From NCBI RefSeq assembly GCF_002860345.1, contig NZ_NMYC01000001.1, positions 682,001 to 746,000 on the forward strand: a stretch of DNA of 64,000 nucleotides, written 5' to 3'. Origin of the DNA: Bifidobacterium anseris (GTDB lineage Bacteria > Actinomycetota > Actinomycetes > Actinomycetales > Bifidobacteriaceae). The notes under the pieces were generated by a model that did not search any database, had not been told where the DNA came from, and saw only the letters and a list, made by a program, of their open reading frames with translations. Both the position numbers and the translations under genes were made by a program. Of this stretch, positions 59,273-64,000 are shown piece by piece (position 1 is the first letter of the stretch; each line of letters begins with the position of its first letter).

Positions 59273-60044
59273 CGTCGTCTCCTTCCATTCCCTGATATCC
59301 GCCGTCATCCTCGATGGCCGCGACCGCCGTCTCCACTTCGCGCAGTCGCACGCGCAGATCGCGTTCGATATCGACGCCGTCACGCCGTGCCTCGCGCACA
59401 ATCCGCAGGATCCGGTCGGCGTAGTCGTCCGTAAGCGCGCTCGGCGCGTCGAAGGCGGCGTCCAACGCGTCCGCTCGCTCCGACTTGCCGATCCGCGAGA
59501 CGACCTTCGCGGCGCGTGGCAGCGCTCCCTGCGCCTTCGAGATGCCGTCGAGCACCGATGCGCGCCGCTTCTCGCGTTGTTTCATCCGCTCCCACAGCGC
59601 AAGCGTGCCGTCGGCGTCGAGCGGCTGCGCCGTCTCGTCGTCGGGCGCAAACACCTGCGGATGACGTGTGATCAGCTTGTCGACGAGCCTGTCGCACACC
59701 TCGTCGAGGTCGAAGGGGTCGTCCGGATCCTCGGAGCACACCTGTGCCTGGAACACCGACTGCAGCAGCACGTCGCCGAGTTCCTCGCGCATGTTGTCGC
59801 GATCATCGGTTTCGACGGCGTCGACGTACTCGTAGGTCTCCTCGAGCAGCGGCTTGAGCAGCGACTCGTTCGTCTGCGCACCGTCCCACGGACAGCCGTC
59901 GGGACCGTGCAGGATTGCGACGAGCGCGCGCACGCGTCCGAACGCGTCCGGCGCGTCGCGCACGGGGTCGAGTTTCGAGCATCGTTCGTAGCCTTCCGGC
60001 AGCCGGTAGCCGCCGCCGGCGTCCTGATTGCGCGTATCCGCCAT
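59259..60044 (-). CDS. mazG: MazG nucleoside triphosphate pyrophosphohydrolase
   Basis: A 261-aa protein that hydrolyses NTPs/dNTPs to monophosphates, with a house-cleaning role. The metal-binding motif is LLEETYEYVDAVETDD followed by MREELGDVLLQ, the E-E-x-x-E...E-x-x-D signature (residues about 66-93). HGPDGCPWDGAQTNESL upstream is the family hallmark. The C-terminal half (RAAKVVSRIGKSERADAL, ALTDDYADRILRIV) is a second, shorter helical part. ATG 60044 is 3 nt after the acetyltransferase stop. It is the middle gene of the acetyltransferase-mazG-metallopeptidase operon. Confidence 0.93.
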   Translation of the reverse strand: MADTRNQDAGGGYRLPEGYERCSKLDPVRDAPDAFGRVRALVAILHGPDGCPWDGAQTNESLLKPLLEETYEYVDAVETDDRDNMREELGDVLLQSVFQAQVCSEDPDDPFDLDEVCDRLVDKLITRHPQVFAPDDETAQPLDADGTLALWERMKQREKRRASVLDGISKAQGALPRAAKVVSRIGKSERADALDAAFDAPSALTDDYADRILRIVREARRDGVDIERDLRVRLREVETAVAAIEDDGGYQGMEGDDDGDQ

Positions 60045-60047
60045 CGT

Positions 60048-60770
60048 TCAGTCGCGTCCGAGCGGGTTGACGCCCTCGTTCGCCGGCGACGTCTCGTTGT
60101 CGTAGACGAAGGCGTGCAAATGGTCGTCGAGCGCGTCGTCTTCGGCGTGCACTTCGGCGTCCTCCTTCGGCGTATGCGGCTCGTTGTCGAGCACGATCGA
60201 CTCCGCGCGCCGCGTGAGTCCCGCCTTGTCGTAGAACGAGTAGTCGCATGCGCTGTCGGTGAACAGGAAGTAGCGTTCAACGCCTGCCTGATGGAAACGG
60301 TCGGTCATCCATTTAAACAGATGGGCGCCGACGCCCTTGCCGCGCATGTCCGGGCGCACAAGCAGCAACACGAGCTCGCCCTGATAGGCGTGGCCGTCCT
60401 TCTTCGCCTCGGCGATCATCCTCAGATTCGTGTCCTCGTAGCGTTTCATGTCGCGCAGCGCCTTGCGTCCGCGCGCCGACGTGAGCAGCGACGCGAGCAG
60501 CCGCATGTTGTGCACATGGTGGTCGTTGAGTCCGTTGCGGGTCTCATGCGAATCGATCCTGCCGAGCACGACGCCGACGATCTGCCCGTCGCTGACGGCC
60601 ACCTGTGCGGCCGTCGCGCGGCCGAGGCAGTGCTCCAGATCGATTTCGGCGAGCTTCATCTCGAGTGCGTGATCCATCGTCGGATCGGTGTGCCATGCGT
60701 CGCACAGCATCTGCGTGATCGCCGGGTAATCCTCGCGGCGCAGCGTCCTATACGTGATTGCTTCGTTCAT
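60048..60770 (-). CDS. GNAT-family N-acetyltransferase
   Basis: A 240-aa acetyl-CoA-dependent transferase. The fold starts AITYRTLRREDYPAITQML. Strand 4 and the acetyl-CoA motif A are GELVLLLVRPDMRGKGVGAHLFKWM (R/Q-x-x-G-x-G/A at about residues 137-144). FYDKAGLTRR marks the last part. The C-terminal 40 residues are acidic and specific to this protein. The acceptor substrate is unknown. ATG 60770 has TAGCAT 7 nt upstream, suggesting a leaderless message, though GAGGT could act as a poor ribosome site. First gene of the operon with mazG. Confidence 0.87.
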   Translation of the reverse strand: MNEAITYRTLRREDYPAITQMLCDAWHTDPTMDHALEMKLAEIDLEHCLGRATAAQVAVSDGQIVGVVLGRIDSHETRNGLNDHHVHNMRLLASLLTSARGRKALRDMKRYEDTNLRMIAEAKKDGHAYQGELVLLLVRPDMRGKGVGAHLFKWMTDRFHQAGVERYFLFTDSACDYSFYDKAGLTRRAESIVLDNEPHTPKEDAEVHAEDDALDDHLHAFVYDNETSPANEGVNPLGRD

Positions 60771-60777
60771 ACCTCAC

Positions 60778-60783
60778 ATGCTA
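60778..60783 (-). promoter_or_regulatory. -10 element for leaderless acetyltransferase operon mRNA
   Basis: Minus-strand TAGCAT, 7 nt before ATG 60770. Confidence 0.4.
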
Positions 60784-60876
60784 CGCGCCGCACGCGCCGC
60801 CACGCCGTGATTCACCTTCCGGCGTGCGCGACATTGTCCGTCAGCACCCGCGTGCACGCTGTTGTCGCCGTCGACG

Positions 60877-62442
60877 TCACACGAGACGTCCGCAGGCGCC
60901 GTCGATGTCCCGCAGACGCCTGAGCAGACGGATGAGGACGCCGCTTTCGAGGCATTCGGCGAGGTATCCCTCGTTGCGGCGCTCGCGGTAGACGATCATC
61001 GTGACGAGCGCGTCGATGAGTTCGGCGTCGAGTGTGGAGACGTTGAGGATCGGGATTGACACGTCCTTGTCGAGCCCGTACCGGCGCAGTGTGCGCACGT
61101 AGTCGTGGTCACCCTGGTTGATGACGATGTCGATGAAGCTCAGGACGACCTCGTTGTAGACGCAGTATCCGACGTTGTGCATCGCGAGCGGCCCCTCGGT
61201 GAGGAACTCGACGTGGTAGAGCGGCTCCGACGGAGTCTCGAAGGGTTCGATGTACGAGGTGAGCCAGTCGTAACGTGGCCCGTCGGGCTCGTCCTCGCGT
61301 ATCACGTCGATCACATCCGCGTAGTGGCCGAACCTGGCGCGGTCGATGTCCGCCGCGTCCGCCGTGCGCGTCATTGCACTGCCCTTGAGCTCCGTCGGGC
61401 TCGGCAGCGTGATGCGGAAGCGGTAGCGGCGCGCGATCTCGAGCACCATCGCGACGATGTGCGCGCACACGTGACGCGAGCGCGCGACATCGCAGGTGCA
61501 GACGACCTTCGCGACGACGTCGTGCCGCATGAGCAGATCCACCCGTTCCTCGTGTCCTCCGTCGCGCACGACGGCATGCCGTATGCCGAAGGACGTGTCG
61601 ACGAGGTCGACGACGGCGTCCTCATCGAACAGCCGTGCGCCCGCCGCGAGCGCCTCCGGGCTCGACCATGACGCGAGTTCGCGCATGCCGCGGCCGATGA
61701 TAATGCCCGATTCAATGAGACGCAGACGCGACTGGTTGCCGATGCGCAGCGTGGCGCGGCGTTCGTCGGGGATCTCAAGTTCGCGTTCGGCGGCCATTTC
61801 GATTGTGTCGTGCGCGTCATGGCGCCGGGGGTCGGCGTTGAGTTCGTTGATGCGCACGATGTCGGAGTTCTTGATCGCTGTGCCGGGGATGCGGTGCCAG
61901 GCACTGACGATCTGCAGCACCTTGGAGTCCTCGTACAGCACGATGAAGTTGCGTCCGATCGACGCGTACCACCATTCGTCGAGCGCGTTGTTGGCGACGT
62001 CCATCATCGCGTCCTTGGCGACCTTCCAGCTGGGCATGTGCCGCTCGTCGGTGTGGAACAGCTCGGCGAGGTTGGTGCGGAACGCCTGCGAGTACATGAC
62101 GCCGCCGGTGACGCCAGAGGACATGAGCGCGCGGAACGACCGGTAGGTCACGGGCACCGACGCGATGTCGCACTGTTCGTAGACGGTGCCGGGTCCGTAG
62201 GTGATGAGCGGGTCGTCGCCGCGCAGCGAGCCGTCGAGCGTCGGGTATTCGCACAGCGTCATCGCGCCGCATTGCATGCACTGTTCGAAGACGCGGCCGC
62301 CGGGCAGCGTGACACCGGTGTCGAACTCGCAGTCGTAGTTGTAGTGGGCGAGCGACGACGATGGGATGAACCCGAACATCTGCGGACCTTGCGTGTCGAG
62401 TCCGTGCAGCGGCGCTCCACATACGCACTGTCTCCTGACCAA
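60877..62442 (-). CDS. SWIM zinc-finger protein of unknown function
   Basis: A 521-aa soluble protein. Near the N-terminus there are two Cys pairs, CVCG and CMQCG (about 45 residues apart), which could bind zinc. The SWIM-type signature CTCDVARSRHVCAHIVAMVLE (C-x-C-x(n)-C-x-H) lies at about residues 320-340, after VDLLMRHDVVAKV. The rest has no recognised domain; SWIM fingers are DNA- or protein-binding. An upstream GTG (62457) is in frame, but AAGGAGGT overlaps it and fits as the ribosome site for TTG 62442, which I use. It is divergent from the acyl-CoA ligase gene. Confidence 0.72.
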   Translation of the reverse strand: MVRRQCVCGAPLHGLDTQGPQMFGFIPSSSLAHYNYDCEFDTGVTLPGGRVFEQCMQCGAMTLCEYPTLDGSLRGDDPLITYGPGTVYEQCDIASVPVTYRSFRALMSSGVTGGVMYSQAFRTNLAELFHTDERHMPSWKVAKDAMMDVANNALDEWWYASIGRNFIVLYEDSKVLQIVSAWHRIPGTAIKNSDIVRINELNADPRRHDAHDTIEMAAERELEIPDERRATLRIGNQSRLRLIESGIIIGRGMRELASWSSPEALAAGARLFDEDAVVDLVDTSFGIRHAVVRDGGHEERVDLLMRHDVVAKVVCTCDVARSRHVCAHIVAMVLEIARRYRFRITLPSPTELKGSAMTRTADAADIDRARFGHYADVIDVIREDEPDGPRYDWLTSYIEPFETPSEPLYHVEFLTEGPLAMHNVGYCVYNEVVLSFIDIVINQGDHDYVRTLRRYGLDKDVSIPILNVSTLDAELIDALVTMIVYRERRNEGYLAECLESGVLIRLLRRLRDIDGACGRLV

Positions 62443-62749
62443 GCCTACCTCCTTCACCGGCCGACGACCGTAGGGGCATTATCCCTGTGACCCGCCTTTT
62501 GAGAAAATGATTATCAGCCTCCAGCAGAACAGGGAGCTCAATAGTCATCTTTTGCCATCTGTGATGGGTTTAGTATAGCATTCTGTTCTCTGATAGCGAA
62601 CTGCACACGTTGATCGCGACACGCTCGCGACGGCGTCCGCAGGCGTGCTGCAGACGCTTACGTAACCGTAGGAAGCACGGTCGTGCGACGGCTACGGCAG
62701 GGCGCATCGCGCATGGTTTTTGTATCAGCGACCGAGTAATCGTATATCT
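62443..62749. other. Divergent promoter space, no recognisable repeat cluster
   Basis: AT-richer segments at 62500-62600 (including TAGTAT near 62572) probably hold the promoters. A TTACGTAA palindrome lies at about 62658-62665. Unlike most spacers here, no clear copy of the CTTACGGGCAGC repeat is present. Confidence 0.4.
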
Positions 62750-64000
62750 ATGAGCGAAGACAACATCAAGCGCGTCGGACGCGCCGACGACGAAGTCACG
62801 AACGCGACGACGATCGTCAAGGAATATACGACCCCGCTGCACGAACCGATCGATCCGGACATCAACCTGTTCGATTTCCTCGCCCGTCGCGCCGAGCGCG
62901 ACGCGGACGGCTCGATGGTGTGCTATAAGGACGACGCCGGCGCTTGGCAGACGTTCTCGGCCGCCGAGTTCCGCGACAAGGTCATCCAGATCGCGAAGGG
63001 ACTCATCGGATGGGGCGCGCGCCCGGGCGAATCAATCGCGATCATCGCGCACACCCGCTGGGAATGGGTCGCGCTCGACCTGGCGATCATGGCGATCGGC
63101 TGCGTGACAGTCCCCGTCTACGAGACGAACTCCCCCGCGCAGATCCGCACCGTCTTCAACGACGCGTCGGTCGTGCTCGCGTTCGCCGAGGACGACGGCC
63201 AGCGCGACAAGGTCGAGTCCATCAACGCCGACGTCGCATCGCTGCGCGCGACCTACATCATCGAATCTGACGCCGTCGACGCAATCATCGCCTTCGGCGC
63301 GCATGTCGGCGACGACGAATTCGAGAAGCGGCGTAAGGCTGCGCATGGCGAGACGCTCGCGACGATCATCTACACCTCCGGATCGACCGGCACGCCCAAG
63401 GGCATTGAGATCAGCCACCGCGGCATGGCCGCCGAATGCATGCATGCGCTGCAGTACATGCCGCGCGCGATCGACATCCCCGACCGCCGTCTGCTGCTGT
63501 TCCTGCCGATGTCGCACGTCTTCGCGCGATTCATGACGATCGTCGCCTTCGCCGGCACGCTCACGCTCGGCCTGAGCAGCAACATGAAGACGATCATCAA
63601 GGACTTCGAATCCTTCGGCCCGACGCTGCTGCTCGCCGTGCCACGTGTGTTCGAGAAGGTGTACAACGCCGCCTCGCAGCGCGCCGGCAGCGGCTTCGCC
63701 GGACGCATGTTCCTGCGCGGCGTCAAGGCGGCGCAGAACTGGTCGTCCTACGAGCAGTCGGGCGAGAAGATGCCGCTGTCGGTCAGGATGAGGCACGCGT
63801 TCTACGATCGTGTCGTCTACAGGAAGATCCGCACCGTCTTCGGCCCGAATGCCGACTTCGCGATCACCGGCGGCGCGCCGATGGATCCCGACCTCGCGCA
63901 CTTCTACAACGGCATCGGCATGCCGCTGCTCGAGGGCTACGGCATGACCGAGACCTGCGGACCGGTGAGCGTGAGCCTGCCGGAGAACAACCACATCGGC
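62750..64000 (+). CDS. Long-chain-fatty-acid-CoA ligase (AMP-binding), 3' end outside window
   Basis: The 417 visible codons encode an acyl-adenylating enzyme that activates fatty acids to acyl-CoA. The N-terminus has LFDFLARRAERDADGSMV. The P-loop-like A3 motif is IIYTSGSTGTPKGIEISHRG (about residues 205-224). LLLFLPMSHVFARF and TLLLAVPRVFEKVYNA match the long-chain (FadD15-like) subfamily. ITGGAPMDPDLAHFYNGIGMPLLEGYGMTETCG is the A5 region near the edge. ATG 62750 has no ribosome site; TAATCG/TATATC lie just upstream, so a leaderless start is possible but less clear than for other genes. Confidence 0.93.
   Translation, partial: MSEDNIKRVGRADDEVTNATTIVKEYTTPLHEPIDPDINLFDFLARRAERDADGSMVCYKDDAGAWQTFSAAEFRDKVIQIAKGLIGWGARPGESIAIIAHTRWEWVALDLAIMAIGCVTVPVYETNSPAQIRTVFNDASVVLAFAEDDGQRDKVESINADVASLRATYIIESDAVDAIIAFGAHVGDDEFEKRRKAAHGETLATIIYTSGSTGTPKGIEISHRGMAAECMHALQYMPRAIDIPDRRLLLFLPMSHVFARFMTIVAFAGTLTLGLSSNMKTIIKDFESFGPTLLLAVPRVFEKVYNAASQRAGSGFAGRMFLRGVKAAQNWSSYEQSGEKMPLSVRMRHAFYDRVVYRKIRTVFGPNADFAITGGAPMDPDLAHFYNGIGMPLLEGYGMTETCGPVSVSLPENNHIG

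Noticed and set aside
62500-62530. Fur/DtxR-type iron box around AATGATTATCAG
   Set aside because: Only one half resembles such operators and the downstream genes have no link to metal control.

Overview
The window looks like a high-GC chromosomal segment of a Bifidobacteriaceae member, probably Bifidobacterium or a close relative. The evidence is the order TrmH-pheS-pheT followed by the arginine cluster (argC at the left edge), the lpd-DUF4191-glnA block, a polyphosphate glucokinase, a NAD-dependent DNA ligase with a long internal insert, DUF559-type and DUF3043 proteins typical of the family, and fused ECF vitamin transporters. No rRNA, tRNA, transposase, phage or cas gene was recognised.

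Layout. 1-9.2 kb: argC (partial), a DUF559 protein, a membrane protein, then the pheT-pheS-rRNA methyltransferase operon. 10.3-13 kb: an ABC permease and its ATPase. 13.3-17.8 kb: a fused thiamin-precursor ECF transporter (YkoDC) with its S-component YkoE under a TPP riboswitch. 18.1-26.5 kb: a putative peptide/bacteriocin island, with two paralogous NarL-type response regulators, an adaptor-ATPase-permease exporter, a frameshifted secreted-peptide gene, two paralogous lipoproteins, a membrane histidine kinase and an unlisted 54-aa peptide gene just upstream of the kinase. 26.5-37.5 kb: an M20 dipeptidase, DUF3043, lpd, DUF4191, glnA, a second TPP-controlled YkoE and an Mrp ATPase. 37.7-50.3 kb: ligA, a large TPR-like protein, a GT-C-like membrane protein, an ATPase, an aminotransferase and ppgK. 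50.6-54.6 kb: an FMN riboswitch, RibU and its fused ECF module. 54.6-64 kb: a structured 3' RNA, an aldo/keto reductase, YhbY, TenA with a third TPP riboswitch, YccF, a zincin-metallopeptidase-mazG-acetyltransferase operon, a SWIM protein and a truncated long-chain acyl-CoA ligase.

The most striking feature is a short dispersed repeat, consensus CTTACGGGCAGC (variants TTATCGGCAGC, CTACGGGTGGC and the palindromic form GCTACCGGTAGC). By eye there are roughly 250 copies. They fill nearly every intergenic space outside the peptide island and also occur inside genes, where they encode low-complexity inserts in ArgC, RibU, both ECF ATPase fusions, Mrp and an aminotransferase. Clusters are ordered: copies in the TTACGGGCAGC direction come first (left) and reverse-complement copies second (right), whatever the direction of the flanking genes. 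The island at about 19.1-28.0 kb has essentially none. I do not recognise this system; a DNA-uptake-type signal, a chromosome-architecture site or a self-spreading mini-repeat are all possible.

Regulation visible in the sequence includes three TPP riboswitches, one FMN riboswitch, a probable ArgR site, several strong intrinsic terminators, and at least seven genes whose -10-like hexamer lies 6-7 nt before the start codon, implying leaderless mRNAs.
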